64,000 bases of DNA from JBDWFY01 sp965275915 (GCA_965275915.1 CBDHYI010000006.1:806001-870000); one strand, 5' to 3'; counted from the stretch's first letter, positions 7,373-16,568 are shown. The notes: generated by a model not told the origin, from the sequence alone. Numbers and translations are program-made.

Positions 7373-8272
7373 GGAAAATCTCCCTTGCTGGACAGGTTGA
7401 CGCCCGGACCGGGCGTTGGAAGTCTTCTGAAGGTCATCAAGCACATCCTCGAATGTGCCGAGCCTGTCGGCGAGACCGGCAGCAACCGCATTCTCGCCAA
7501 TCATCGTTCGCGCCTGGGTGGCCCGCGCCGCGTCCGCAGTCATGCGATCGCCGCGACCGTTTTCGACAGTCGTCAGGAAGTCCGAATAGATGGCATCGAT
7601 TTCGGCCTGTATGTCGGCGCGGACATCGTCGGACAACGGCTCGAGCGGATTGCCGTCAACCTTATGCTCGCCGGCAAAGATCCAGGTCGGCTTGATGCCG
7701 TCATCTTCCAGCTGTTTCGAGAAATCAGCATGGAGCCACACAACACCGATCGACCCCGAAATGCCGCTTCCGGTCGTGACAATTTCGGTTGCACCGGACG
7801 CAATCCCATAGGCCGCGCTGGCCGCCAGGCCATTGACGACGGCAATCGTTTTCTTTTGGTCCGAAAGCGCTCGGACCATTGCCGCGGTTTCGAAACAGCC
7901 AACCACCTCACCGCCCGGCGAATGAATGTCGAGAAGAACGGAATGCACATCCGGATCGGCGACCGCCGTTTTCAACTGATGCTGGATCCCTTCATAGGAT
8001 GTCAGCCCCGAGCTCGCGCCAACCCATGCACCGCGGGCGACCAGCGATCCGGTTATGGTGATAATGCCGACGCCATTCGATACGCGATAGGGCTTCAGAG
8101 TGCTGCGGCCATCCTGATCAACGCCGAAGGGACTGCCTTCAAATCGTGAGGCCTCAGGCGTATTGATACCGATGCGCCCGGCAAGCACGGACAGGATAAC
8201 TTCAGCCTTTTCCCGCGTGATGAGCAACGGTGTGTTCAAAACCCGGTCGGCAATATGGATCAGGTGCGTCAT
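6881..8272 (-). CDS. S49-family (SppA/ClpP-fold) capsid maturation protease
   Basis: 463 residues. The region about 65-260 is an S49 serine peptidase: SVLLDIHSPGGEVVG, VNGLAASAAYGIASGA with the nucleophilic serine, and SGSIGVVW. The C-terminal 163 residues, after a linker, are helical and charged and act as the scaffold domain. As in lambda gpC, the protease cleaves scaffold and capsid during head maturation. The gene overlaps the end of the portal gene by four bases. An internal start at 7372 makes the scaffold alone. Confidence 0.9.
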   Translation of the reverse strand: MTHLIHIADRVLNTPLLITREKAEVILSVLAGRIGINTPEASRFEGSPFGVDQDGRSTLKPYRVSNGVGIITITGSLVARGAWVGASSGLTSYEGIQHQLKTAVADPDVHSVLLDIHSPGGEVVGCFETAAMVRALSDQKKTIAVVNGLAASAAYGIASGATEIVTTGSGISGSIGVVWLHADFSKQLEDDGIKPTWIFAGEHKVDGNPLEPLSDDVRADIQAEIDAIYSDFLTTVENGRGDRMTADAARATQARTMIGENAVAAGLADRLGTFEDVLDDLQKTSNARSGRQPVQQGRFSMDKTTGTPGANAETGNEDAIYTQAQYDDAVSKAIAQGKTLGAATEKERISGVLTYLGRGHDSKVLEMAADGTSKKADAAMAILDADAGKSAEVQAALEKLDKAAEGVTSSPSALGDGGTAGQSFEQTPEGWAAEWDASDKLQAEYITRDGYVAMKKREARKAA

Positions 8273-9846
8273 TCCTCGTCCTCATCTTCGTTGTCTGGCT
8301 CATCGCCGACCATGGGTTCCGGTGTCTGACTGTCTGCGGCCGGCTGCGACAAACCGGCATCGTCCATGGCGGCTTTCTCGCGCTTGGCCTGATCGACTTT
8401 CTGATCAAAGTCGCCCCCGGTCCGCTCGGTCATGACTTGCTGCCGGGTTTTCACGCCCATTTCGACATCGATCTTGTCGGCTTCCGCATCCTTTTTCGGA
8501 TCAAGGGATATGCGCACCGGCCCGGTCCAGGTCGCATTCAGCCAGGCATCGCGGATCAACTGGTCATCGAAGAAACCCGGTGCGTCGAGGCGCCCAAGCA
8601 AAACCGCCTCTTCCATGAACCAGCCATAGACCGGCTCCATGAATTTCCGGACGAACCAGTTCCGCCGGCGCCGAAACGTGTGATAGGCCATTTCAAGCGC
8701 GGCCCGACTGGCCGAATAGCTCGCCGTGAAATGCTTGATCAGCAATTCAAACGGCAGTTCCAGTGCAACACCAATCTGTCGCAGGAAGGCTTTGACAAAA
8801 TCGTCGAACTGCGGATTAGGTCTGAGCGGATTAGCGACATCGACGCTTTCGTCGTTTCCCAGATTCACGATCGCGCCCGCACCCAACGCGACTTCGTCAT
8901 TGCCGTCGGCGGCGCGATCCGATGTCGGCAACGGACCGTTCTCGGGATCCGGTGCTCCTTTGACGAACACCGTGAACATCGCGGACACGACAGCGGCTGT
9001 GACTTCGGCGTCGGTGTAATCACCAAGCGATTTCAGGGACTCTATCACCGGCGCAAGATACGGAACGCCTCTTGTCTGGTCCGGGCGCAGCCGATCGAAG
9101 ACATGCAGAACGATTTCGCGGCCGTCATTGTAACGCATCGGGACGCGGCGCCAGGACAATGCCTTGCGCCGGACATCGCCTGGATGCCGATCGGAGACGT
9201 GCACTGCAATCGGCACACCTTGTTGCGTATGCTCGATGCCAGAAATCAGCGTGTCCGTGTCTGAGGTATGAAGCGGATTGCAAACCATGTCCGCCTCGAT
9301 GACCTGCACCTTTGTGCCATACACCTGGCCCGGGTCCCGACGAAACCTGCGGATCGCAAACACATCGCCGGATTCAAGCACGCTGCCGAACAAGAGGGCC
9401 TGCATATCGCAGAAGTGCTGCACCAGCGTGAAGTCAGCCGTCTTGCACCACAACGCGAATTCACTTTCGGCGCGTTTGTTGAAAGCTCTCGCCTGTTCTT
9501 CCGTGAGCCCCAGAACATCCCTCTTGCACTGCGCATTGAGGATCAGGCCGTCGCCGATCACATGCGTCTTGTTCGTCGCAACAGCACCCGTCGCAACAGG
9601 AAGATTGCGAACCAGATCACGCGATCGGCCGCGCAGATCTTTCAAGTCCGGCAACAGGTCCGCGTCAGCGCTGCCATTGCCGGGCAGATAGTTTTTGGTT
9701 CCGCGACGGCCGCGCTTCCCACCCTTGTATCCGCCGGTATAGGCGGCCAGTATCGTGCGATCGCGGACGTTGGCGAGCGCACGGCCGGGATTGAAATAGC
9801 CGACGATGCGGTCAACCAGATTGAGCTTTGCAACCTTCATCCGCAT
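8269..9846 (-). CDS. Lambda-family portal protein
   Basis: 525 residues from the ATG at 9846 (MRMKVAKLNLVDRIVGYFNP), which overlaps the TGA of the gpW-like gene. Diagnostic segments are RDLVRNLPVATGAVATNKTHVIGDGL, ESGDVFAIRRF and SRAALEMAYHTFRRRRNWF. The last is the conserved region where a serine and an arginine-rich helix line the portal. The C-terminus is acidic. The dodecameric portal is the DNA entry vertex and binds terminase. Confidence 0.93.
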   Translation of the reverse strand: MRMKVAKLNLVDRIVGYFNPGRALANVRDRTILAAYTGGYKGGKRGRRGTKNYLPGNGSADADLLPDLKDLRGRSRDLVRNLPVATGAVATNKTHVIGDGLILNAQCKRDVLGLTEEQARAFNKRAESEFALWCKTADFTLVQHFCDMQALLFGSVLESGDVFAIRRFRRDPGQVYGTKVQVIEADMVCNPLHTSDTDTLISGIEHTQQGVPIAVHVSDRHPGDVRRKALSWRRVPMRYNDGREIVLHVFDRLRPDQTRGVPYLAPVIESLKSLGDYTDAEVTAAVVSAMFTVFVKGAPDPENGPLPTSDRAADGNDEVALGAGAIVNLGNDESVDVANPLRPNPQFDDFVKAFLRQIGVALELPFELLIKHFTASYSASRAALEMAYHTFRRRRNWFVRKFMEPVYGWFMEEAVLLGRLDAPGFFDDQLIRDAWLNATWTGPVRISLDPKKDAEADKIDVEMGVKTRQQVMTERTGGDFDQKVDQAKREKAAMDDAGLSQPAADSQTPEPMVGDEPDNEDEDEE

Positions 9847-10070
9847 CAGTTGGGCACCGCATATCGGACGCCACCCCGGCCACCGGACCGCGCCGACAGC
9901 TTTTCGACCTTGTCCGACCAATAGTCGATGTTTCTGCGGATTTCGGCGGCATTGGCGCGAGTCAGCGTACGGTCATTGATGGAATAGGACTGATTGCTCG
10001 ACACGGCCGCATCCGCCGCAAGCCACCCATCAAGACGCTCTTGCGCCTGCGCAAGGGTAATTCCTGACAT
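9846..10070 (-). CDS. gpW-like head-tail connector protein
   Basis: 74 residues with MSGITLAQAQERLDGWLAAD at the N-terminus and a C-terminal amphipathic helix. This is the size and layout of lambda gpW / DUF6148-type proteins, which stabilise packaged DNA and prepare the head for tail joining. It lies between terminase large subunit and portal, the lambda position. It overlaps the portal start (TGATG) and follows the terminase stop by two bases. Confidence 0.8.
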   Translation of the reverse strand: MSGITLAQAQERLDGWLAADAAVSSNQSYSINDRTLTRANAAEIRRNIDYWSDKVEKLSARSGGRGGVRYAVPN

Positions 10071-10072
10071 AT

Positions 10073-12169
10073 TCAGATTCCTTTAGAGAGCATCCGTCGC
10101 CGGCGCGGTCGCTGTGTGACAACCGGCTCCGGCTCGTGTTCGTCCGCTGCGTCAATCCGCACGGCAAAACTGTTTTCTTCGATTTTCGCCGCCCACATCG
10201 GCGGATTGTCCCAGTCGAACTTTTCGGCCTTGAGGACGATCACCAGAGCCAGTCCATAGACACTGCAATCAAGCGCCTCATTGCGCTTTTGGCCCCGTCG
10301 AAGTTCCCAGCCGCTGACCGTTTGCCGTTCCGCGCAGAATTCTTCGAACACCTGGTCAGGCAACTGCGTTGTCAGATGATAAGCGCTGGGGCCCGGATCC
10401 CGTCGCGACAGACTGCCGACAACTTCCGACTTCAGCCGCCAGGTGCCGACATGGATCAGACGCAGATCGGTGCTGCCCTTGACACGCTTGCCCTGTTCTT
10501 TTTCCGGTTCGACTTCTTTTGCGCGGTCGACCTTCCATCCGGGCATACCCTTTGCCAGGAATACCCGCCTGATCAGGCCTTCTTTCTTCGACTTGCGGTA
10601 AAAGGCATAAGCGTTTTTCGTAACGCCCGCCTCGCCGCCGGCATCGACGATCAGCGCGGCCGGCCGGATGCCGTATTCCGTGCCGACGATCGGATAGATT
10701 TTTTCCAGCAGATCAAACAGCGCGTCCCAATCTTCACCATAGCGCGCCGGATCAATCGCGCGCTTTTTCGGGTTCGGCGAACTGTCCGGCGGCGAATGAA
10801 TTTCAAACCGATCGATGGCCCAGCGCTCGAGCCCCGGCCCCCACGCATCGACGTGGACCAGAAAATAGCGCTTCTGGACATCGACCTGTACGGTCAGGAA
10901 CCGCGTCTGACCCGGTGCAACGGAAAGGTCGTAATCGGCCGACTTCTCTTTCAGGCCTTCCGCCGAGATATCGGAGCCGGATCCGGCCGAGCGGGGTTTG
11001 TATGGGTGCCCCTGGTCAACGTTGATCGTGGTTTTCAGGCTGGTTTCATCGCGGTTGCGTTCAAATCCTTCCTCGGCGGCGAGATACTTTGACACCAGCG
11101 ACGCCCAGGACTGAAACGCGGCAACAGCCCCTTTGATCCAGTAGCTGACAATATCCGTTTCCCTGACATCCTCATCATCGATCGGAACCAATCGGCCGTC
11201 ACCGGTCTCGTGCAACCACTGACCGGAAAGATTGAGCTCACGTTTGTGTTTTGGCTCAACCACCCCGCCGCAATGCGGACAGATCAACACGGCTTGCGCC
11301 CCGCGCTCCGCCGGCGTGCCTTCATCCGGATAATCGAGCAATGGGAAATCCGGTTCGAAAATCTCGCTGCAGTCCGGGCAGGTCCAGTAGAACCGTCCCC
11401 GCGTGCCCTTGTTGTAGACCTCGAGAATTCCAGTTGTCGGTGGAGCCATATGCGGCGCTGCCTTTGATGGTTTCCAGTCTTCATCAAGAAGCGGCCGCCC
11501 CGGGGAGGACTCAGCCACAGCCATGCCGCGCGACCCGAAAGTCTGTGTCCGTTTGGTCGCAAGCTCGAAGGGATTTCCTTCGTCGTCAATGTCATCGGGC
11601 ATTCGGTCATAATCGGTCAGCAGCATGACCGGTATGTCAGACGCCGAGAATTTCGCGATCACCGGCCAGCCGATATCAAGCATCATGTTTCCAAGGAAAC
11701 GCTTGTCGTAAATGTTGTCCGCGTTTCTGCCCTTTGCCTGCCGTTCCGACACCGATGGACAATTTCGGATCAGGTTCGAAACCTTCTTGACCGAGAATTC
11801 GCGGGCTGCAGCCTGATCCATGTGGATGACGCGCATGTCGCACGGATCGCAGACGATGCCCTGCCCGATCTTGTTGAGGATAAGGCTGTCTGTCTTTCCC
11901 GTTCTGGCCGGGCCGACCAGCGCCAGGCCACGAAACCGGCGCGACGACAACATGTCCATCGGCTCGACCATGTACGGCACGACATCATTGCGCCATGGCA
12001 CAATACTTCCGTTGTCGAGCAGCTTGCGTTCTTTGGCAGCCCACTCAGACACGGTCATTCGCTTGATCGGCGCGATCGCCGGCAATGCCGCGTCCAGGCA
12101 GTCGACCGCGCGGGCATAGCCGGGCGACCGCCAACCGTGATCACGATGCGGGAGAGCAAAAGCGTTCAT
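10073..12169 (-). CDS. Terminase large subunit, lambda gpA family
   Basis: 698 residues. The N-terminal ATPase includes LALVGPARTGKTDSLILNKIG (Walker A near residue 85), then LLTDYDRMPDDID. Cysteine pairs WTCPDCSEIFEPDF and LICPHCGGVVE mark the zinc-like region of gpA proteins. The C-terminal nuclease half has ALIVDAGGEAGVTKNAYAF. It translocates DNA into the prohead and cuts at cos. It lies nine bases downstream of the small subunit gene. Confidence 0.95.
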   Translation of the reverse strand: MNAFALPHRDHGWRSPGYARAVDCLDAALPAIAPIKRMTVSEWAAKERKLLDNGSIVPWRNDVVPYMVEPMDMLSSRRFRGLALVGPARTGKTDSLILNKIGQGIVCDPCDMRVIHMDQAAAREFSVKKVSNLIRNCPSVSERQAKGRNADNIYDKRFLGNMMLDIGWPVIAKFSASDIPVMLLTDYDRMPDDIDDEGNPFELATKRTQTFGSRGMAVAESSPGRPLLDEDWKPSKAAPHMAPPTTGILEVYNKGTRGRFYWTCPDCSEIFEPDFPLLDYPDEGTPAERGAQAVLICPHCGGVVEPKHKRELNLSGQWLHETGDGRLVPIDDEDVRETDIVSYWIKGAVAAFQSWASLVSKYLAAEEGFERNRDETSLKTTINVDQGHPYKPRSAGSGSDISAEGLKEKSADYDLSVAPGQTRFLTVQVDVQKRYFLVHVDAWGPGLERWAIDRFEIHSPPDSSPNPKKRAIDPARYGEDWDALFDLLEKIYPIVGTEYGIRPAALIVDAGGEAGVTKNAYAFYRKSKKEGLIRRVFLAKGMPGWKVDRAKEVEPEKEQGKRVKGSTDLRLIHVGTWRLKSEVVGSLSRRDPGPSAYHLTTQLPDQVFEEFCAERQTVSGWELRRGQKRNEALDCSVYGLALVIVLKAEKFDWDNPPMWAAKIEENSFAVRIDAADEHEPEPVVTQRPRRRRMLSKGI

Positions 12170-12178
12170 GAAGTATGG

Positions 12179-12808
12179 TTATTCCGCTGCTTCCAAAGTG
12201 GTTTGCAGACTGCCGTCTGTTGCGTCATTCCCGTCGACGAATTCAGCCAACGCAGTATGCAACTCTTTCAAAAGATCGTCTGTAACAACGACCGCCTGCT
12301 CGGCCTGCCGGCCGGTCAAGGCAGCATCACGCGACAGGCGATCCGGCAAACCGGTGATGCTGTTGCGCACCATCGACAGGACCGTGTCCAGCAACTCGAT
12401 GACCTCGCCTTGCGGAATCAGTTCTCCGCGTTCGCGGGCCAGGCGGTTGTAGGCGCTTTCCGTTTCATAGAGCTCTTTGCGCTCACGGGCGCTCAGTCCC
12501 ATTTCGCTGTTGCCGGAGTCGCCGCCCAGCAATTCCATGCGCATCTGCCGGACAGCCGCTTCCGCCGCTTCATTGCTCGCCTGGCGTTCCGCCTCACGGG
12601 CCTGCCGCCACGCGTAACAGTCCGACAGCTGAAACTGGTATGCCTGCCCGTTGGTTCCTTCGGCCAGGACCGGCATACCGTCCTTGCGGTAGCGGTCAAT
12701 CGTAGGTTCGCTTGTGCCGAACGCTTCCGCCAGCTGCGCCCGGTTCAGCACAGCATCCTGCACACCTGAAGGCAGCGGATAGTGTTTCCTGTCGTCGTCT
12801 ATGGCCAT
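12179..12808 (-). CDS. Terminase small subunit (Nu1/DUF1441-like)
   Basis: 209 residues. The N-terminus has a winged-helix DNA-binding motif (NRAQLAEAFGTSEPTIDRYRKDGMPV) followed by a long charged coiled coil (WRQAREAERQASNEAAEAAV) and a C-terminal region that should contact the large subunit. It recognises the cos site. It is the first gene of the packaging module. Confidence 0.85.
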   Translation of the reverse strand: MAIDDDRKHYPLPSGVQDAVLNRAQLAEAFGTSEPTIDRYRKDGMPVLAEGTNGQAYQFQLSDCYAWRQAREAERQASNEAAEAAVRQMRMELLGGDSGNSEMGLSARERKELYETESAYNRLARERGELIPQGEVIELLDTVLSMVRNSITGLPDRLSRDAALTGRQAEQAVVVTDDLLKELHTALAEFVDGNDATDGSLQTTLEAAE

Positions 12809-12917
12809 GACATCAACATCAACAAAAACCTGACACCGAAAAATTTCACCAAACAGATCAATGTTTTGCGGCGCGAATTACCCGTGGGCGACGCGAATCG
12901 TCAGAAGGACCCGCGGA

Positions 12918-13511
12918 TTATCGAACATTCGAGATGGCTTGCTTCATTGCGCGCTTGAAGTTAATCGGCATCCTTGCCCGCGTCGTCTTCAGTGCGGATT
13001 GTTCAAACCTGAGGCGCGGCTGATAGTCTGCATGATCCTCATAGGCAATCAGCAACTTGAGCTTTCCATTCTTTCGGCGGGGCCGCTGCCAAATCCCAGG
13101 CACACCGTTGATCGTCCCTTCAAAAGTATCCGACCGGGCAAGTATCCGCTTCAACGCATGACGCGGCATGTTCCCATACCGATTGAGCCGCTGATTGACA
13201 GGAACAACGATCGCGCGCTTGGCAGGCGTTCGACGCCCGCCGGTTTCCTGCAGCCTTAGATATTCCGACTGGATATCCTTGAAGAACACCGACACGACCA
13301 GATTGCGCTTCGAAGAACGTCGGATCGCAAGTCCGCGCTGGGTGAAACGCGTCGGTCGATCCAGCCGTTTGCTGAGGCTCTTTTCGGTGTTCGTCTTGAC
13401 GTCATGGCCTGTGGCATTGAGTGCCAAAGACATCGCAAACGGCACATGCCGCTTTTCTGTGTCGGCAAGCCCCCGCAGAACTTGATCGAAGTTGGCGTCT
13501 ATGGTGATCAA
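12918..13511 (-). CDS. Phage minor tail protein Z-like / gp10-like protein
   Basis: 197 residues, basic, with FAMSLALNATGHDVKTNTEKSL near the N-terminus. This pattern is seen in prophage minor tail protein Z and HK97 gp10-like proteins. Those normally lie with neck or tail genes, yet here the gene precedes the terminase small subunit. It may be a displaced tail component or a divergent packaging accessory. A minus-strand terminator just upstream (13551-13584) separates it from the preceding operon, so it probably opens a new late transcript. Confidence 0.6.
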   Translation of the reverse strand: MITIDANFDQVLRGLADTEKRHVPFAMSLALNATGHDVKTNTEKSLSKRLDRPTRFTQRGLAIRRSSKRNLVVSVFFKDIQSEYLRLQETGGRRTPAKRAIVVPVNQRLNRYGNMPRHALKRILARSDTFEGTINGVPGIWQRPRRKNGKLKLLIAYEDHADYQPRLRFEQSALKTTRARMPINFKRAMKQAISNVR

Positions 13512-13550
13512 CTGGCCAGTCCCGTTGCTCGAATACGAAACATCTGCCCA

Positions 13551-13584
13551 ATAAAAAACGCCCCAGCGTCTCCACCAGAGCGTT
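13551..13584 (-). terminator. Rho-independent terminator ending the middle operon
   Basis: On the minus strand AACGCTC pairs with GGGCGTT around a roughly 19-base loop, followed by a run of six T (13551-13557 region). It lies after the 225-residue gene and before the structural module. Confidence 0.72.
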
Positions 13585-13647
13585 ATTCCTCATCATGGGT
13601 AAAAAGGTGCTACAACCTGTTACAGGTGTCAACCCATATTTGACCGT

Positions 13648-14325
13648 CTATTCCTCGATTTCCACAAGCCGGCCATCGACAACTTCGAAGCCCGTAGGGA
13701 CAGAAAACCGCTCTTCAGAACGCCACCAATTGATATGCCGGGCGATGTCTTTGTCTCCGGCCCTTGTGGCAAAGCCAAGCACGTAAGCCGCTGATTTCAA
13801 ACCATCTCTTAGCCGTCTGGCGACATGATCGCGGGTTTGTTTAGACGGTTTGTTTGCCTTGCGCTTGACGTCGTCATCTTCGAATTCAACCGCGATCGAT
13901 GCCAGGCTTTCGCCTTCACCACAGACACGAATCAATAAAATATAATCTGTGAACCCGACAAAGCGTTTTATGGCTTCCAGCGCCATTGCATCGCCGAGCG
14001 AGCAGAGAATCAACCAGTCGCGATCCTTGTTGCTGCCACCGTCGACGCGCTCTGTCGCAAAGTTCGATGTGCTTGGCATGACGCCTTTCGACATCGCCAC
14101 CAGATCACGGATTTTGCATCCGGAAAGATATTGTGCCTGTCCGATGGCCTTCATGGTCAAAAGCCGTTCCAATGTTCCGCCCCGCTGGATCGACTCACGT
14201 CGCTTCGCGTGTCGTTTGCGCTCTTTCTTTCCAGCCCTCAGCCGCATCGGATCGGTGCTGTCCTCCCGGCCCTCCATGCCCTGCCACGGCCTGTCGCCGT
14301 ATCCTTTTTTGGCCTCTGCCGTCAT
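13648..14325 (-). CDS. Conserved phage protein, DUF6456-like, possible late regulator
   Basis: 225 residues, strongly basic N-terminus (RAGKKERKRHAKRRES). The body has ERVDGGSNKDRDWLILCSLGDA, then IRVCGEGESLASIAVEF. These features resemble DUF6456-type phage proteins; the match is by eye only. Being the last gene before the terminator and the late module, it sits where late-gene activators such as Q often lie. Overlaps the upstream gene by four bases (ATGA). Confidence 0.55.
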   Translation of the reverse strand: MTAEAKKGYGDRPWQGMEGREDSTDPMRLRAGKKERKRHAKRRESIQRGGTLERLLTMKAIGQAQYLSGCKIRDLVAMSKGVMPSTSNFATERVDGGSNKDRDWLILCSLGDAMALEAIKRFVGFTDYILLIRVCGEGESLASIAVEFEDDDVKRKANKPSKQTRDHVARRLRDGLKSAAYVLGFATRAGDKDIARHINWWRSEERFSVPTGFEVVDGRLVEIEE

Positions 14326-15014
14326 TCCGCCGCCTCGCTAAGTTCGCCTAATTGTTCCAGAATTTGCCGCTTGAACTTGTCCCTCCGGTTCATGATGGCG
14401 TTGTAAAACCGCATGATCGGGTGCTTGTCCGGCAATTGGGTCAGATGCTCGGCCTTGGTTCCCAAAGACTCCCGCAACGCCGCCTCCGCATCGGCGACCA
14501 TCTTCCCGGCCCGCTCATTGAACTCCGCGCAAGTGATCTCAAGATGCCGGCATGTCCTGTCATCGGGCAATTCGCGGTGCTCGCGAACGTAGTCGATCAG
14601 GGGCACATGCCAGTCGTCACGCATGGCCCGCCGTATCAAATCCCTGTTCTGCGTAATCGCAATCTCGATCGCCACGTTGTCGGGCAACCAATGATCGTAT
14701 GTGCGGCTGGCAGGTTTGGCGCTTGTCTCCTTCTCCCGCTCGAGCGCGCGCCGTTCAGCCTGAATTGTCTGCACGGTCTGAATGCAGACAGCCGGCAGCG
14801 GATAGGTCTGCGTTGTGGCGCTTTCGACAATTCGCTGTGCCGCTTCATGCAGAATATCGGGCGGGTATTTCTCAAGGGCCGATTTGATGGTTCGCAAATA
14901 CTGGTGTTCATCGGAGCCGGGCGCCCGTTTGAACACGCCTTTCAACCGGTTGATGAAATGCGTTTTGACGTTGGTCTGTGTCTCGGCGTCCTGTCCGGTT
15001 TCATGATCCGTCAT
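14322..15014 (-). CDS. Phage protein, possible helicase loader or replication accessory
   Basis: 230 residues, mostly helical and charged: HFINRLKGVFKRAPGSDEHQYL, then EAAQRIVESATTQTYPLPAVC. It follows, with a 14-base overlap, a replication-initiator-like HTH protein, the place where lambda P-like helicase loaders occur. I see no Walker motif and no recognised domain, so the function is only inferred from position. Confidence 0.55.
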   Translation of the reverse strand: MTDHETGQDAETQTNVKTHFINRLKGVFKRAPGSDEHQYLRTIKSALEKYPPDILHEAAQRIVESATTQTYPLPAVCIQTVQTIQAERRALEREKETSAKPASRTYDHWLPDNVAIEIAITQNRDLIRRAMRDDWHVPLIDYVREHRELPDDRTCRHLEITCAEFNERAGKMVADAEAALRESLGTKAEHLTQLPDKHPIMRFYNAIMNRRDKFKRQILEQLGELSEAAE

Positions 15015-15918
15015 CGTCTTCGCTCCCGAAAACGTCGTCTATCGCCGAATTCATGCTATCGGCCTGCAACTCGGCTGCACTTGCAAATCTTCCGGATTTT
15101 GGTGGCGGATGATCGTCCGGACTGACCGCCGCCGCCTGCCGATCGGTATAGGCCTGCGCAATCGCGTCGGTGAAATACGACAGGCTCCGGATTGGCCTTT
15201 TCGCCCGCTCGATGACCTGCTCAACCGTCGGCAGAATATCCAAATCTGGATCCCAGCCGTTCGCCAGCCATTGCCGCACAATGCCGACGGTCCCGGTCCA
15301 ATGCGGATCGTTCCACCTCAGCTCCATCAGCTCCAAAACCTGATTGGCAATCTCTCGCCATCGCTCCGGATGAACATCAGGTGGTGGGTCTAGATCTGGT
15401 ACCCCACCAGAACCCGGATCATGATCGCGTTCGCGCGCGCTATCATCATCAATCTGTTCTACTGGTAGTTCCCTTGGCTGTTCTGACCCGAATCTGGTTC
15501 GCCTCCGAATGCTGTCATCTGCAGGTCCGGACGTCGTCATTTGCGCGTGGTCACCACCCGCAGATTTTGCAGGTGGTGACACTACATCTTGTGGTCCAGG
15601 CGCAGATTCTGCGGGTGGTTTGGGACGGTTGAGTGGGGCTTCAAATTCAAGGTTCAACCGGTATCTGGTTAGCCCCCACGTACCGTCTTTTTTCTTACCT
15701 CGAATGCGCGAAATAAGGTTGGCGGCTTCTAGTTTCTTCAACCAGATTTGCACGGCCCGCACCGAAAGCTGCGTCTCATGCGCTATGCGTTCCTGCGAAG
15801 GAAAACAGGTTCCGTTTTCATCCGCGTAGGCGGCAAGCGTGAGTAAAATCACCTTGCCGGATGCGCCGCCGGCATCGCTCGATTGAGCCCAATGAAGTGC
15901 ACGAAAGGCATTCATCAT
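15001..15918 (-). CDS. HTH_36 replication-initiator-like protein (paralogue 2)
   Basis: 305 residues from the first of two adjacent ATGs (15918 or 15915). The N-terminal 100 residues carry a winged helix: ALHWAQSSDAGGASGKVILL, FPSQERIAHETQLSVRAVQIWLKKLEAANLIS. A low-complexity linker follows, then a C-terminal domain with MELRWNDPHWTG. The HTH_36 plus divergent C-terminus layout is common in phage O-like origin-binding proteins. The start overlaps the stop of a paralogue of the same domain. Confidence 0.72.
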   Translation of the reverse strand: MMNAFRALHWAQSSDAGGASGKVILLTLAAYADENGTCFPSQERIAHETQLSVRAVQIWLKKLEAANLISRIRGKKKDGTWGLTRYRLNLEFEAPLNRPKPPAESAPGPQDVVSPPAKSAGGDHAQMTTSGPADDSIRRRTRFGSEQPRELPVEQIDDDSARERDHDPGSGGVPDLDPPPDVHPERWREIANQVLELMELRWNDPHWTGTVGIVRQWLANGWDPDLDILPTVEQVIERAKRPIRSLSYFTDAIAQAYTDRQAAAVSPDDHPPPKSGRFASAAELQADSMNSAIDDVFGSEDDDGS

Positions 15919-16262
15919 GTGCCCCCGCCGGGCTGATGATCGCCATCGGACTCAACATTCAACCTGTATCGCGTTTGTCCTAAAGTGCCGTCATACCCCC
16001 TTATCCTGAACCGGGATATCAGCCCCCTGCCCTCTAGCTTTCGTAACCAAGTGCCGGCAGTGCGTTCAGACATCTGTCCATCTGCGGCGATCGTTTGCTG
16101 GCTGACACAACACGACCAATCATCGTCGGCATAGACTGCCAGAATAAAGAGGATCATCTTGCCGGGCATCCCACCGGTCTCTGCCGCACAGGCCCAACGA
16201 AGCGCGCGCTGCCCGACATGTTGATCCTCATTTGAAATCAACGCTTTGTCACACTTGCTCAT
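15915..16262 (-). CDS. HTH_36 DNA-binding protein (paralogue 1)
   Basis: 115 residues from the ATG at 16262, which has GGAGG six bases upstream. It consists almost only of the winged-helix domain: ALRWACAAETGGMPGKMILF and SQQTIAADGQMSERTAGTWLRKLEGRGLIS. These line up segment by segment with the N-terminus of the next gene. It ends at a Gly-rich tail whose stop overlaps the next start. It may modulate or compete with the longer paralogue at the same DNA site. Confidence 0.72.
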   Translation of the reverse strand: MSKCDKALISNEDQHVGQRALRWACAAETGGMPGKMILFILAVYADDDWSCCVSQQTIAADGQMSERTAGTWLRKLEGRGLISRFRIRGYDGTLGQTRYRLNVESDGDHQPGGGT

Positions 16263-16310
16263 GACGATCCTCCGCATCGCACGTCAATCGGAGATGATTT
16301 TGAAAAACAG

Positions 16311-16568
16311 TCATGCCGCCGCCCTCGCTGTCTTGCCGTGTTCTGCAAAAACAACATCCAGGCGCTCTTGAATTTTCGCGGCAATCATCCGCTCTGACCG
16401 GTGGATTGAGCACAGCATATTGATGATCCGCGGATCATTGAGATCGCAGAAGAATGTCAGCTGTTCGGCGGCTTCCTGCAGTCCGGTCAGGTCGCCTAGA
16501 AGCTGGTCCAAATCGTTGAATACTTGGGGGAGTTTGGGCGCACTGCACCCGTGGCCATCGCAAGACAT
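16311..16568 (-). CDS. Small helical phage protein downstream of a C4-like RNA
   Basis: 85 residues from the ATG at 16568, preceded by AGGAGA. Sequence: MSCDGHGCSAPKLPQVFNDL, then LTFFCDLNDPRIINMLCSIHRS; mostly helical, four cysteines. No family recognised. It is the first gene after a C4-like antisense RNA and is therefore the likely target, in the place of P1 icd or P4-like regulated genes. The same frame is open back to 16874, where an ATG overlaps the previous stop, but the strong internal ribosome site favours 16568. Confidence 0.65.
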   Translation of the reverse strand: MSCDGHGCSAPKLPQVFNDLDQLLGDLTGLQEAAEQLTFFCDLNDPRIINMLCSIHRSERMIAAKIQERLDVVFAEHGKTARAAA

